Shown: in pieces, positions 1 to 10,697 of the stretch | How the letters are laid out: each line of letters opens with the position of its first letter | Position numbering within the stretch: position 1 is the first letter of the stretch | Assembly (NCBI GenBank): GCA_046315175.1 | Contig: JBKDBK010000089.1 | Coordinates: forward strand, 1 to 49,380 | From: UBA8828 sp046315175 | GTDB lineage: Bacteria; Verrucomicrobiota; Verrucomicrobiia; Opitutales; UBA953 | DNA: 49,380 bases | Direction of reading: 5' to 3' | Made by a program: the position numbers and the translations under genes | The notes under the pieces: model-generated | Told to the model about the DNA's origin: nothing | The model's database searches: none | What the model saw: the letters and a program-made list of their open reading frames with translations, nothing else

Positions 1-27
1 CTTCATATCCTCCGCCCCCACCCCACC

Positions 28-1275
28 ATGCCCGTCCCCACCCATCGCGACCTCGGCCACCTAAGCGGCAATCGCGGCCTCATGCGCGTCGACTACAACG
101 TCCCCCAGGACAAGAAGACGGGCGCCATCACCAACACCCAGCGCATCGCCGCCGCCCTGCCCAGCATCCGCCACGTCCTCGCCGCGGGCGCCAGCGTCGT
201 CCTGATGTCCCACCTCGGCCGCCCCGACGGCAAGCGTGTCGACAAGTTCTCCCTCCGCCCCGTCGCCGCCGAGCTCCAGAAGCTCATCGGCCGCCCCGTC
301 GCCTTCGCCGACGACTGCGTCGGTCCCGCCGCCGAGCAGGCCGCCGCCGCGCTGAGGCCCGGCGAAGTCCTGCTCCTCGAGAACCTCCGCTTCCACATCG
401 AGGAGGAGGGCAAGGTGAAGCTCGAGGACGGCACCAGCGTCAAGGCCGACCCCGCCAAGGTCGCCGCCTTCCGCGCCTCCCTCTCCCGCCTCGGCGACGC
501 CTACGTCAACGACGCCTTCGGCACCGCCCACCGCGCCCACTCGTCCATGGTCGGCGTCGACCTCCCCCTTCGCGCCGCCGGCTTCCTCCTCGAGGCCGAG
601 CTCAAGGCCTTCGACGCCGTCATCCGGCAGCCCCGCCGCCCCCTCCTCGCCATCCTCGGCGGCGCCAAGATCGCCGACAAGATCCCCCTCATCCGCAACC
701 TCATCGAGAAGGCCGACGAGATCATCATCGGCGGCGGCATGGCCTACACCTTCCGCAAGGTCTGCGACGGCATGGAGATCGGCAACTCGCTCTTCGACAA
801 GGAGGGCGCCCTCATCGTCCGCGAGCTGCTCGACAAGGCCAAGGCCCGCGGCGTCCGCGTCACCCTGCCCGTCGACTTCCTCTGCGGCGACAAGTTCTCC
901 CCCGACGCCGCCACCCGCCCCGCCGACATGGCCTCGGGCATCCCCGCCGGCTGGGAAGGCATGGACGCGGGCCCCCGCTCCATCGCCCTCTACGAGGAAG
1001 CCATCGCCCGCGCCGGCACCGTCGTCTGGAACGGCCCCTGCGGCGTCTTCGAGTTCGACGCCTTCGCCGGCGGCACCAAGGCCATGGCCCTCGCCGTCGC
1101 CAAGGCCACCGAGCGCGGCGCCCTCACCGTCGTCGGCGGCGGCGACACCGCCACCGCGGCCAAGAAGTTCGGCGTCGACACCAAGGTCTCCCACTGCTCC
1201 ACCGGCGGCGGCGCCTCCCTCGAGTACCTCGAGGGCAAGGAACTCCCCGGCGTCAAGGCCCTCGAGGCCCGCTAA
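28..1275 (+). CDS. pgk: Phosphoglycerate kinase
   Basis: The 415-residue product is a phosphoglycerate kinase, which makes ATP and 3-phosphoglycerate from 1,3-bisphosphoglycerate in cytosolic glycolysis. The N-terminal substrate-binding motif is seen as LMRVDYNVP near residue 20, followed by the SHLGRPDGK motif near residue 62. The middle carries LLENLRFH and the AILGGAKIADK segment, and the C-terminal nucleotide-binding lobe carries TVVGGGDTA and STGGGASLEYLEG. The length is slightly above the usual 390-400 residues because of an insert around residue 130. No Shine-Dalgarno sequence precedes the ATG, only a C-rich stretch. tpiA follows 157 bp downstream on the same strand, so the two glycolytic genes may be co-transcribed. 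Confidence 0.97.
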   Translation: MPVPTHRDLGHLSGNRGLMRVDYNVPQDKKTGAITNTQRIAAALPSIRHVLAAGASVVLMSHLGRPDGKRVDKFSLRPVAAELQKLIGRPVAFADDCVGPAAEQAAAALRPGEVLLLENLRFHIEEEGKVKLEDGTSVKADPAKVAAFRASLSRLGDAYVNDAFGTAHRAHSSMVGVDLPLRAAGFLLEAELKAFDAVIRQPRRPLLAILGGAKIADKIPLIRNLIEKADEIIIGGGMAYTFRKVCDGMEIGNSLFDKEGALIVRELLDKAKARGVRVTLPVDFLCGDKFSPDAATRPADMASGIPAGWEGMDAGPRSIALYEEAIARAGTVVWNGPCGVFEFDAFAGGTKAMALAVAKATERGALTVVGGGDTATAAKKFGVDTKVSHCSTGGGASLEYLEGKELPGVKALEAR

Positions 1276-1281
1276 CGCGGG

Positions 1282-1307
1282 GAGGAGCGAGGAGCGAGGA
1301 GCGAGCG
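1282..1307. repeat. GGAGCGA heptamer repeat
   Basis: Just after the pgk stop lie three tandem copies of the heptamer GGAGCGA (1284-1304) plus a partial copy. A degenerate version of the same repeat occurs upstream of the YhhQ-type gene at about 24961-24990. The rest of the pgk-tpiA gap is pyrimidine-rich with CTCCGCC-like units. No function is proposed. Confidence 0.5.
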
Positions 1308-1432
1308 CCGCTCCTTCCCCTCCCTCCTTTTCGCCCTAGGTTGACCTCCCCGTCATCCCTTCGCATCCTCTCTCCCTATCCCTTCCTCCGCCTCCTCCGC
1401 CCCCTCCGACTCCTCCGCCCCCTTTATTACCC

Positions 1433-2209
1433 ATGTCCAAGCGCATCCCCCTCATTGCCGGCAACTGGAAGATGAACAAGACGGCCTCCGAGGCCGCCGA
1501 GCTCGTCAACGCCCTCCGGGCCTCCGTCGGCACCCAGTCCCAGGTCCACATCGTTCTCTGCCCGCCCTTCACCGCCCTTGACCGCGTCGGCGGCCTCCTC
1601 GGCGCCGGCCCCATGGCCCTCGGCGCCCAGAACCTCCACGAGAAGCCCAACGGCGCCTTCACCGGCGAGGTCTCGGCCTCGATGCTCCGCGATCTCCACG
1701 TCACCTACGTCATCCTCGGCCACAGCGAGCGCCGCGCGCTCTTCGGCGAGACCGACGCCGTCGTGAACCGCAAGGTCCTCGCCGCCCTCGACGCCACCCT
1801 CCGCCCCATCCTCTGCGTCGGCGAGACCCTCGCCGAGCGCGAGGCCGGCCGCACCCTCGAGGTCGTAGGCACCCAGCTCCAGGCCGGCCTGGCCGGCGTC
1901 CCCGCCGCCAAGGCCGACCAGCTCGTCATCGCCTACGAGCCCGTCTGGGCGATCGGCACCGGCAAGACCGCCACGCCCGCCATGGCCCAGGAGGTCCACG
2001 CCTTCATCCGCGCCCGCCTCGGCCAGCTGCTCGGCCTCGAGACCGCCTCGCGCGTCCGCATCCTCTACGGCGGCTCGATGAAGCCCGACAACGCCGACGC
2101 CCTTCTCGCCGAGGCCGATATCGATGGCGGTCTCATCGGCGGCGCCTCCCTCGAAGCCAAGAGCTTCACCGACCTCGTTCTGAGCGCCGCCCGTTCCGCC
2201 ACCGCCTGA
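1433..2209 (+). CDS. tpiA: Triose-phosphate isomerase
   Basis: The 258-residue protein interconverts dihydroxyacetone phosphate and glyceraldehyde 3-phosphate. All active-site landmarks are visible: the catalytic lysine in NWKMNK (Lys13), the catalytic histidine in GHSERR (His97), the catalytic glutamate in AYEPVWAIGTGK (Glu169, which also starts the mobile loop), and the phosphate-binding YGGS near residue 210 and GGASL near 240. Length is typical for a bacterial TIM. The start has no Shine-Dalgarno element. It follows pgk on the same strand, which fits a lower-glycolysis pair. Confidence 0.97.
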   Translation: MSKRIPLIAGNWKMNKTASEAAELVNALRASVGTQSQVHIVLCPPFTALDRVGGLLGAGPMALGAQNLHEKPNGAFTGEVSASMLRDLHVTYVILGHSERRALFGETDAVVNRKVLAALDATLRPILCVGETLAEREAGRTLEVVGTQLQAGLAGVPAAKADQLVIAYEPVWAIGTGKTATPAMAQEVHAFIRARLGQLLGLETASRVRILYGGSMKPDNADALLAEADIDGGLIGGASLEAKSFTDLVLSAARSATA

Positions 2210-2600
2210 GTTGCGTTAAGCGGCTTTCAACCTTAGCCAACGCCCCGACTAATAAGTCGGTGAGCGGTTTATCCTCCCGCCTCGGTTCTTTGTCTCAAAC
2301 ACCGCCGATGTTTTATACATAAATCATTGATAAAAAGTGACTTGCGTGTTTTTTACCAACGATAAACTAAGCCGATTGTTCGTTTACCCCCCAGGCACAC
2401 TGTTTAAGCCGTGAAAAAGGGGTGAAAAATAGGGTTGCGAAGGGGTAGGGGGGGAGGGATGCAAGGCACAACTTATGTGTCCCCGCAGACCTAGGTTCCA
2501 CGTCGTCCTCCCGACCTCGGGTTCCCTGCCTGCCTCCCTCCTCGCCGGGATCGCCCAGCGGGCATGAGTTGACCAACGACCCACCTCCGAACGACGCCCG
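2210..2600 (+). promoter_or_regulatory. Intergenic region with putative promoter for the ACIII operon
   Basis: This 391-bp gap before actA is clearly richer in A and T than the surrounding genes, above all at about 2285-2400. A sigma70-like pair can be drawn: TTGTCT at 2290-2295 and TATACA at 2314-2319 with an 18-bp spacer. The match is only four of six bases in each box, so the exact promoter is uncertain. The following 200 bp up to the start codon is pyrimidine-rich and I see no gene, riboswitch or further repeat in it. Confidence 0.4.
2245..2260 (+). terminator. Weak hairpin after tpiA
   Basis: A perfect 6-bp stem, CCGACT/AGTCGG with loop AATA, lies 35 bp after the tpiA stop. It is not followed by a run of T, so if it ends transcription it does so without the classic U tract. 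Confidence 0.35.
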
Positions 2601-3293
2601 ATGCGCCGCCTCCTCCAGTACCTCAACCAGCCTTCCCGCCGGGGCAATCCCTTCCCCCGCTGGTCCAACGCCGCCCCCGCCAAGGTCCTCGTCTTCCTGG
2701 GCCTGAGCGGCGCCCTCGTCGTCGCCGCCATCAACGAGTACGCGACCAACGAGTATCTGAATGTCGGATACACCCCCGACCAGCCCGTCGCCTTCGACCA
2801 CGGCTTCCACGCCGGCGTCCTCGGCATCGACTGCCGCTACTGCCACACCAACGTCGAGAAGTCCCCCCACTCCAACGTCCCCGCCACCAGCACCTGCTGG
2901 AACTGCCACAGCGTGGTGAAGAAGGACTCGCCCGCCCTCGCCCCCGTGCGCGACAGCATCGCGACCGGCGAGCCCATCCGCTGGGTCAAGGTGCACAAGG
3001 TGCCCGACTACGTCTACTTCCCCCACAGCGTGCACGTCAGCCGCGGCATCAGCTGCGTCGAGTGCCACGGCCGCGTCGACCAGATGGAGGTCGTCGGCCA
3101 GGTGAAGTCCCTCAGCATGTCCTTCTGCCTCGACTGCCACCGCAACCCCGAGAAGGCCATCCGCCCCGTCGACAAGGTGACCGACCTCGGCTGGAAGGCG
3201 CCCTCGCCCGAGGTTCAGGCCGAGCAGGGCCGCAAGTTCGTCCACGACTGGAAGGTCCTCCCGCCCCAGAGCTGCTCCGGCTGCCACCGCTGA
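2601..3293 (+). CDS. actA: ACIII pentaheme cytochrome c subunit ActA
   Basis: The product of 230 residues is the multiheme subunit of alternative complex III, which moves electrons from quinol oxidation to periplasmic cytochromes. Five CXXCH heme sites are visible: CRYCH (Cys78), CWNCH (Cys99), CVECH (Cys152), CLDCH (Cys176) and CSGCH (Cys225), the number known for ActA. One N-terminal membrane anchor (about residues 28-45) precedes the heme domain. It is the first gene of the act cluster, and actB follows after 22 bp. The start was chosen because the anchor follows directly. No Shine-Dalgarno sequence is present. Confidence 0.93.
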   Translation: MRRLLQYLNQPSRRGNPFPRWSNAAPAKVLVFLGLSGALVVAAINEYATNEYLNVGYTPDQPVAFDHGFHAGVLGIDCRYCHTNVEKSPHSNVPATSTCWNCHSVVKKDSPALAPVRDSIATGEPIRWVKVHKVPDYVYFPHSVHVSRGISCVECHGRVDQMEVVGQVKSLSMSFCLDCHRNPEKAIRPVDKVTDLGWKAPSPEVQAEQGRKFVHDWKVLPPQSCSGCHR

Positions 3294-3315
3294 TCCCCTT
3301 TTCCCCACCTCTCCG

Positions 3316-6300
3316 ATGAGCAAGCGCGTCTTCGTCCACCCCGAGCCCAAGCCCGGCGACCTCGCTCCCTGGCGCAGCCTCGAGGAGCGCAACAAGTCCC
3401 CCGAGTTCCGCACCCGCGCCGAGCGCGAGTTCCTCGACGGCGCCTCGTCCCTCGACGGCGTCGACCGCCGCGGCTTCCTCCGCCTGATGGGCGCCTCCTT
3501 CGGCCTGGCCGGCCTCGGTCTCGCCGGCTGCCGCGAGCCCCGCCACCACACGCTGCCCTACGCCCGCACGCCGGAGATGACCATCCCCGGCATCCCGACC
3601 TTCTTCGCGTCCTCCTTCCCCGGCGAGCTCGCCCACCAGCCCGTCCTCGTCGAGACGCACGGCCGCCGTCCCACCAAGCTCGAGGGCAACCCGAGCCACC
3701 CCGCTTCCGGCACCGCCTCCTCCAAGCACGCCCAGGCGAGCGTGCTCGACCTCTACGATCCCGACCGCGCGACCTTCTCCATCGGGTTCGACGGCGCCAG
3801 CCTTTCCCCCGCCCGCGTCCGCGAGGAGCTCCTCGCCCTCGGCAAGTCCCTCGAGGCCGCCTCCGGCGCCGGGCTCGCCTTCCTCGCTCGCCCCTCCGCC
3901 TCGCCCACCCGCCGCCGCCTCGTCGCCGCCCTCAAGGCGCGCTTCCCCCAGGCTGTCTGGGCCGAGCACACGCCCTTCGACCAGGCCGCCGGCGACCGCG
4001 CCGTCGCCCCCGCCTCCCGCCTCCTGCCGAACTTCGCCGCCGCCCGCCGCGTGGTCAGCCTCGACGCCGACTTCCTCGGCTCCGGCGACGCCCAGGTCGA
4101 GGCCACGCGCGCCTACGCCGCCGCCCGCCGCGCCGACACCCCCGAGCAGGCCAAGGCCATGGTCCGCCTCTACGTCGCGGAGTCGCTCTTCAGCCTGACC
4201 GGCGCCGCCGCCGACCACCGCCTGCCCCTCGCCACGGCCCATCTCCCCGCGCTCGCCGCCGCGCTCCTCGACGAGGTTCGCCGCCAGTCCGGCGCGCCCT
4301 CCGGCGCGCCCCTGCCCAAGCTCGACGTCGACCCCGCCTGGGTCCGCGAGTGCGCCGCCGACCTCGTCGCCAACCGCGGCAAGTCGCTCGTCGTCGCCGG
4401 CGCCCACCTGCCCGCCGCCGCCCACGCCATCGTCCACGCCCTCAACCAGGAGCTCGGCGCCTACGGCAAGACGCTCGACCTCGTCCGCACCGACGCCGAC
4501 CGCCCCGCCTCCCTCGCCGCCCTCGCCGCGGCCAAGCCCTCCACCCTCGTCCTCCTCGGCGGCAATCCCGCCTTCGACGCGCCGGCCGACAGCGGCTTCG
4601 CCACCGCCGTCGCCTCCGCCAAGCGCGTCGTCCGCCTCGGCCTCCACGGCCCGGAGTTCGACGAGACGTCCGCCCTCGCCCGCGCCAAGGGTGGGCTCTT
4701 TGTCGCCGCCGCCCACTACCTCGAGTCCTGGGGCGACGGCCGCGCGCTCGACGGCACCTACGTGCCCGTCCAGCCCATGATCGCGCCGCTCTACGACGGC
4801 CTCTCCGAGCTCGAGGTCCTCGCCCTCCTCGCCGGCGCCGGCAAGGACGCGCGCGACCTCGTCCGCGAGACCTTCGACGGCATCGCCCGCGCCACCGGCA
4901 AGGAGCCCACCCAGGCGCTCTTCGACGCCTGGCTCGCCGAGGGCGTCCTCCCCGGCACCGCCTTCCCCGCCGCCGCCGTTCCCGCCGCGGCCGACCGCCC
5001 CGTCGCCCAGCCTCCCGCCGTCTCCCGCGCCAGCCTCGAGGTCCGCCTCGTCCCCTGCGCCCACGCCGGCGACGGCGCCTACGCCAACAACGCCTGGCTG
5101 CTCGAGCAGCCCGACCCGATGGCCAAGACCTGCTGGGAGAACGTCGTCCTCGTCAGCCCCGCCCTCGCCAAGGAGCTCGCCATCGAGCCCACGCCGATGC
5201 TCATCAACGAGCTCGGCGCCCTCAACCGGAACATCAACCAGCTGGTCGACGGCAGGCTGACCTGCCACGTCGTCCGCGTCACCCTCCACGGTCGCACCGT
5301 CGAGGGCCCCGCCCTCATCCTGCCCGGCCTCGCCCGCTGGACCCTCGGCCTCCAGGCCGGCCTCGGACGCCGCGCCGTCGGCCGCGCCGGCGCCCGCGTC
5401 GCCGAGCGCCTCAACGAGAACCGCATCCTCGGCGTCGGGTTCGACGCCTACCCCCTCGCCGCCGCCGCCGCGCCCGAGGGCGCCGCCGGCGCCCGCATCG
5501 AGCTCACCGGCCGCACCGCCGTCGTCGCCAACACCCAGGCCCACTGGTCCCTCGAGGGGCGCGACATCGTCCGCGAGGGCAACGTCGAGGAGTTCGCCAA
5601 GAACCCCCGCTTCGCCGCCCGCCTCGGCCTCGACGGCCACGTCCCCCTCGCCTACCCCCCGGGCACCGAGGAACGCATGGGCGCCGCCGCCCTCGCCCTC
5701 ACCACGCCCCGCGGCAACTCCGCCTACGAGCATCCCGACCACGCCGTCCCTCCCAACGTCCCCGTCTGGCGCGACGCCGGCGACAAGGCCCCGCTCCCCC
5801 AGCAGTGGGGCATGTCCATCGACCTCAGCACCTGCACCGGCTGCAACGCCTGCGTCACCGCCTGCCAGGCCGAGAACAACATCCCCGTCGTCGGCCGCAG
5901 CCAGATCATCAAGGGGCGCGACATGCGCTGGATCCGCCTCGACCGCTACTTCTTCGACGGGCGCGAGTCCGCCGGGATGGACATCCCCGAGAATCCCCAG
6001 GTCACCTTCCAGGGCATCGCCTGCCAGCACTGCGAGACCGCGCCCTGCGAGTCCGTCTGCCCGGCCAACGCCACCGTCCACGACGAGGAGGGCCTCAACA
6101 CCATGGCCTACAACCGGTGCATCGGCACCCGCTACTGCGCCAACAACTGCCCCTACAAGGTCCGCCGCTTCAACTTCCTCGACTACAGCGACCGCCACAT
6201 CGGCCGCTTCTACGAGGGGCCGCTCGGCCCCAAGGGCATGGCCGAGCCCCTCAAGCTCCAGAAGAACCCCGACGTCTCCATCCGGATGCGCGGCGTGATG

Positions 6301-6672
6301 GAGAAGTGCACCTACTGCGTCCAGCGCATCCAGGAAGCCAAGATCCAGGCCAAGGTCCGCGCCGGCGCCTCGGCCGACACCAAGGTGCGCGACGGCGCCC
6401 TCCAGGTCGCCTGCCAGCAGGCCTGCCCCGCCGGCGCCATCGAGTTCGGCGACATCACCGACCCCGCCTCCCGCATCAGCAAGGCCAAGGCCTCGCCCCG
6501 CACCTACGGCGCCCTCTCCTACCTCAACACCCGCCCGCGCACGACCTTCCTCGCCAAGCTGCGCAACCCCAACCCGCGCATGCCCGGCGCCGCCCTCCTC
6601 CCGCTCAGCCGCGCCGAGATGGCCGGCCGCGAGGGCTCCCACCCCGCCCCCGCCGGGGGCAAGGGCCACTGA
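3316..6672 (+). CDS. actB: ACIII iron-sulfur subunit ActB (fused ActB1-ActB2)
   Basis: This 1118-residue protein combines a molybdopterin-oxidoreductase-like domain with a ferredoxin-like domain, the ActB layout in which the large domain is known to lack molybdenum cofactor. Near residue 51 an RRGFLRLMGA segment resembles a twin-arginine export signal, followed by a hydrophobic stretch and Cys72, which could be lipidated. The ferredoxin part (about residues 838-1045) has four cysteine clusters: CTGCNACVTAC, CQHCETAPCESVC, CIGTRYCANNC, and CTYC...CQQAC. Together they should carry three 4Fe-4S clusters and one 3Fe-4S cluster. It passes electrons between the quinol site and the ActA/ActE hemes. 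Confidence 0.93.
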   Translation: MSKRVFVHPEPKPGDLAPWRSLEERNKSPEFRTRAEREFLDGASSLDGVDRRGFLRLMGASFGLAGLGLAGCREPRHHTLPYARTPEMTIPGIPTFFASSFPGELAHQPVLVETHGRRPTKLEGNPSHPASGTASSKHAQASVLDLYDPDRATFSIGFDGASLSPARVREELLALGKSLEAASGAGLAFLARPSASPTRRRLVAALKARFPQAVWAEHTPFDQAAGDRAVAPASRLLPNFAAARRVVSLDADFLGSGDAQVEATRAYAAARRADTPEQAKAMVRLYVAESLFSLTGAAADHRLPLATAHLPALAAALLDEVRRQSGAPSGAPLPKLDVDPAWVRECAADLVANRGKSLVVAGAHLPAAAHAIVHALNQELGAYGKTLDLVRTDADRPASLAALAAAKPSTLVLLGGNPAFDAPADSGFATAVASAKRVVRLGLHGPEFDETSALARAKGGLFVAAAHYLESWGDGRALDGTYVPVQPMIAPLYDGLSELEVLALLAGAGKDARDLVRETFDGIARATGKEPTQALFDAWLAEGVLPGTAFPAAAVPAAADRPVAQPPAVSRASLEVRLVPCAHAGDGAYANNAWLLEQPDPMAKTCWENVVLVSPALAKELAIEPTPMLINELGALNRNINQLVDGRLTCHVVRVTLHGRTVEGPALILPGLARWTLGLQAGLGRRAVGRAGARVAERLNENRILGVGFDAYPLAAAAAPEGAAGARIELTGRTAVVANTQAHWSLEGRDIVREGNVEEFAKNPRFAARLGLDGHVPLAYPPGTEERMGAAALALTTPRGNSAYEHPDHAVPPNVPVWRDAGDKAPLPQQWGMSIDLSTCTGCNACVTACQAENNIPVVGRSQIIKGRDMRWIRLDRYFFDGRESAGMDIPENPQVTFQGIACQHCETAPCESVCPANATVHDEEGLNTMAYNRCIGTRYCANNCPYKVRRFNFLDYSDRHIGRFYEGPLGPKGMAEPLKLQKNPDVSIRMRGVMEKCTYCVQRIQEAKIQAKVRAGASADTKVRDGALQVACQQACPAGAIEFGDITDPASRISKAKASPRTYGALSYLNTRPRTTFLAKLRNPNPRMPGAALLPLSRAEMAGREGSHPAPAGGKGH

Positions 6673-6707
6673 TCCCCGTCCTCCCCACGTCCCCGCCGCC
6701 CCCGTCC

Positions 6708-8114
<1,407 letters not shown>

Positions 8115-8131
8115 TCCGGAGCCCGACCCCG

Positions 8132-8737
8132 ATGAGCGACCAAGCCTCCTATCCCTCCCGCGACCGCCGCGACCCTCGCCGCGACGACCGCCGCGACGAC
8201 CGCGGCCCCCGCGTCCACGGCGTCGCCGCCAGCTTCCGTCGGCCCGCCGACGTCTTCAAGGCCGCCGAGCGCATCCGCGACCTTGGCTGGACCCGCTGGG
8301 ACGTGCACACGCCCTATCCCATCCACGGCCTCGACGCCGCCATGGGCCTCCCCCGCTCGCCCATCCCCCGCCTCACCCTTCTCGGCGGCCTTGTCGGCTT
8401 CGTCGCCGGCGGTCTCCTCACCTGGTACACCAACAGCTACGACTACCCCCTCATCGTCGGCGGCAAGCCCTTCTGGAGCGTCGTCTATCCCTTCCCGGTG
8501 CTCTACGAGTGCACCATCCTCTTCGCCGCCTTCGGCACCTTCTTCGGTCAGTTCATCTTCAACCGCCTCCCCCAGCACCATCACCCCCTCTTCGAGCTGC
8601 CCCAGTTCGCCCGCGTGACCGACGACGCCTTCATGGTCGTCCTCGAGGCCGGCGATCCCCGGTTCTCCAGCCCCGAGGCCGCCCGCGACCTCCTCCACTC
8701 GCTCGGCGGCCACGACATCACCCTCGTCCGCGACTGA
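8132..8737 (+). CDS. actD: ACIII membrane subunit ActD (DUF3341)
   Basis: The 201-residue protein is the DUF3341-type ActD subunit. A charged, Arg/Asp-rich N-terminus (residues 1-30) is followed by the family signature GWTRWDVHTPYPIHGLD near residue 51 and two membrane helices, about 80-105 and 120-145. The GGKPFWSVVYPFPVLYE segment between them is typical. In known ACIII structures ActD sits beside ActC with few cofactors. The Arg/Asp repeats at the N-terminus are longer than I expect for the family. Order and spacing (17 bp after actC, 9 bp before actE) support the assignment. Confidence 0.9.
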   Translation: MSDQASYPSRDRRDPRRDDRRDDRGPRVHGVAASFRRPADVFKAAERIRDLGWTRWDVHTPYPIHGLDAAMGLPRSPIPRLTLLGGLVGFVAGGLLTWYTNSYDYPLIVGGKPFWSVVYPFPVLYECTILFAAFGTFFGQFIFNRLPQHHHPLFELPQFARVTDDAFMVVLEAGDPRFSSPEAARDLLHSLGGHDITLVRD

Positions 8738-8746
8738 CCCGCCCCC

Positions 8747-9463
8747 ATGCGCATCGCCCTCGCCATCCTCGCCCTCCTCACGGTCGCCACCGTCTCCTTC
8801 CTCGGCGTCCGCGGCAAGGTCTCCAAGCAGCCGCCCGTCCAGGTCTTCGACGACATGGACAACCAGTCCAAGCTCGACCCCCAGGGCGTCTCCCCCCTCT
8901 TCGCCGACGGCTCCGCCTCGCGCCCCGCCGTCCCCGGCACCGTCGCCCGCGCCACCGGCCTCGAGCCCGCCAAGGTCCTCGCCCCCGGCTTCCGCCGCGC
9001 CGAGTCCCTCAATCCCGAGTTCGTGACCGGCAAGGACGCCTCCGGCGCCTTCCTCGCCTCCTTCCCCAAGCTCTCCCTCACCCAGGGTCCCGACGGCAAG
9101 CTGCTCCCGTACAAGGTCGACGCCGCCACCCTCGAGCTCGGCCGCAAGAAGTACACCATCTACTGCGCCATCTGCCACGGCGACGACGCCGCGGGCAACG
9201 GCATCCTCAAGGCCCGCGCCGTGATCGACGGCGCCGCCTCGATGCCCACCATCGCCAACCTGCAGACCGCGCTCTTCCGCGCCTACCCCGCCGGCCAGCT
9301 CTACGACGTCGTGGCCAACGGCAAGAACACCATGCAGCCCTACGGCGACTACCTCTCCCCCGAGGAGCGCTGGGCCGTCGTCGCCTACCTCCGCGCCCTC
9401 CAGCTCTCCCAGGCCTGCCCGCCCGAGCTGACCCCCGCGTCCGTCAAGGACGCCGCCAAGTGA
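8747..9463 (+). CDS. actE: ACIII monoheme cytochrome c subunit ActE
   Basis: The 238-residue protein has an N-terminal membrane anchor or signal (residues 2-20) and a single heme site CAICHGDDAAGNG near residue 141. The following segments NLQTALFRAYPAGQLYDVVANGKNTM and YGDYLSPEERWAVVAYLRAL form the usual class I cytochrome c fold, with NTM supplying the likely distal Met. In ACIII this subunit passes electrons from ActA to the downstream acceptor. It lies in the canonical D-E-F order. Confidence 0.92.
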   Translation: MRIALAILALLTVATVSFLGVRGKVSKQPPVQVFDDMDNQSKLDPQGVSPLFADGSASRPAVPGTVARATGLEPAKVLAPGFRRAESLNPEFVTGKDASGAFLASFPKLSLTQGPDGKLLPYKVDAATLELGRKKYTIYCAICHGDDAAGNGILKARAVIDGAASMPTIANLQTALFRAYPAGQLYDVVANGKNTMQPYGDYLSPEERWAVVAYLRALQLSQACPPELTPASVKDAAK

Positions 9464-9473
9464 CCCTTTCGCC

Positions 9474-10697
9474 ATGAGCGACCCTCGTTCCCCCTCCGCC
9501 TGGTCGGCCCGCTGGCCCGCCTTCGCCGGCCTCGCCGTCGTCGCCCTCGCCGGCGTCTACGCGCTCGCCCTCGGCGCTCCCGGCCCCGGCGCCCGCCCCC
9601 AGGTCTCCCTTCTCTTCGGCGCCCTCTTCTGGACCTGCGCCCTCGTCGGCGTGCTCATGCTCGCCATGATCACCCGCATCTTCGACGCCGGCTGGGCGCC
9701 CGTCCTCCGGCGCTCCTGGGAGTTCGCCCTGCCCGCGCTGCCGCTCGTCATCCTCCTTGGCATCGCTCCCCTCGCCGTCCTCCCCGAGCTGCGCCACGCC
9801 GTCTGGGAATGGACCAAGGCCGACGACCACGCCATCCACGCCAAGTCGTGGTTCCTCAACGAGCCCTTCTTCCTCGGACGCATCGCCTTCTACGTCGCCT
9901 TCTTCGCCGTCCTCGCCTGGGCCCTCCGCCGCTGGTCCTTCGCCCAGGACCGCGACCGCACCGCCTCCCACACCCACGTCCTCCACGGCATCTCCGCCGT
10001 CGGCATTCCCCTCGCCGCCCTCGTCCTCACCTTGCTGGCCTTCGACTGCCTGATGGCCCTCTCCTACCACTGGTTCTCCACCATGTACGGGGTGTGGTTC
10101 TTCTCGCTCAGCATCCGCCTCGCCCTCGCCCTCACCGTCATCGTCGCCCACCTGCTCGCCACCCGCGGCTGGCTCGCCGGCATCCTCAACCAGGCCCACC
10201 GCCACGTGCTGGGCTGCCTCATGCTGGCCTTCACCGTCTTCTGGGCCTACATCAGCTTCTCGCAGTACTTCATCATCTACAGCGCCAACATCCCCGAGGA
10301 GACCTTCTGGTACAACCTCCGCGAGATCGACCCCTCGACCGGGCTCAAGAACCAGTGGTGGTGGGTCTCGATGTGGCTCGTCTTCGGCTTCTTCCTCCTG
10401 CCCTTCCTCCTCCTGCTCTTCTATCGGACCAAGATCGTCGCCTCGCGCCTCGTCGCCGTGGCGTGGCTCATTCTCCTTGGCTGCCTCGCCGACCTCCAGT
10501 TCAACGCCGTTCCCCGAAAGGACTACTCCACCGCCACGGTCGAGCCCTTCCTCTCTCCCTACCTCGCCCTCGACCTCCTGAGCGTCCTCGGCTTCGGCGC
10601 CCTCGTCGCCGCCGTCTTCCTCCGCTCCGCCGGCCGCGCCGAGTGCATCCCGGTCCACGACCCCCGCATCCAGGAATCCCTCGACTACCATGAGTGA
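9474..10697 (+). CDS. actF: ACIII quinol-binding-like membrane subunit ActF
   Basis: The 407-residue polytopic protein is the second NrfD-like subunit of ACIII, a paralogue of ActC. Roughly ten hydrophobic helices are visible from residue 15 to 395. The segments SYHWFSTMYGVWFF near residue 196 and ISFSQYFIIYSANIPEETFWY near 259 are typical of ActF. Its last codons overlap the next start in the sequence ATGAGTGA, so translation of the two is probably coupled. Confidence 0.92.
   Translation: MSDPRSPSAWSARWPAFAGLAVVALAGVYALALGAPGPGARPQVSLLFGALFWTCALVGVLMLAMITRIFDAGWAPVLRRSWEFALPALPLVILLGIAPLAVLPELRHAVWEWTKADDHAIHAKSWFLNEPFFLGRIAFYVAFFAVLAWALRRWSFAQDRDRTASHTHVLHGISAVGIPLAALVLTLLAFDCLMALSYHWFSTMYGVWFFSLSIRLALALTVIVAHLLATRGWLAGILNQAHRHVLGCLMLAFTVFWAYISFSQYFIIYSANIPEETFWYNLREIDPSTGLKNQWWWVSMWLVFGFFLLPFLLLLFYRTKIVASRLVAVAWLILLGCLADLQFNAVPRKDYSTATVEPFLSPYLALDLLSVLGFGALVAAVFLRSAGRAECIPVHDPRIQESLDYHE

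Noticed and set aside
3112..6669. A very long open frame on the minus strand opposite actB
   Set aside because: It is a by-product of GC-rich codon use in actB; its translation is low-complexity Gly/Ala/Glu/Val with no family features.
4350..6707. Apparent long N-terminal extension of ActC in the same frame
   Set aside because: The extension is Arg/Pro-rich out-of-frame translation of actB; the normal ActC N-terminus begins at 6708.
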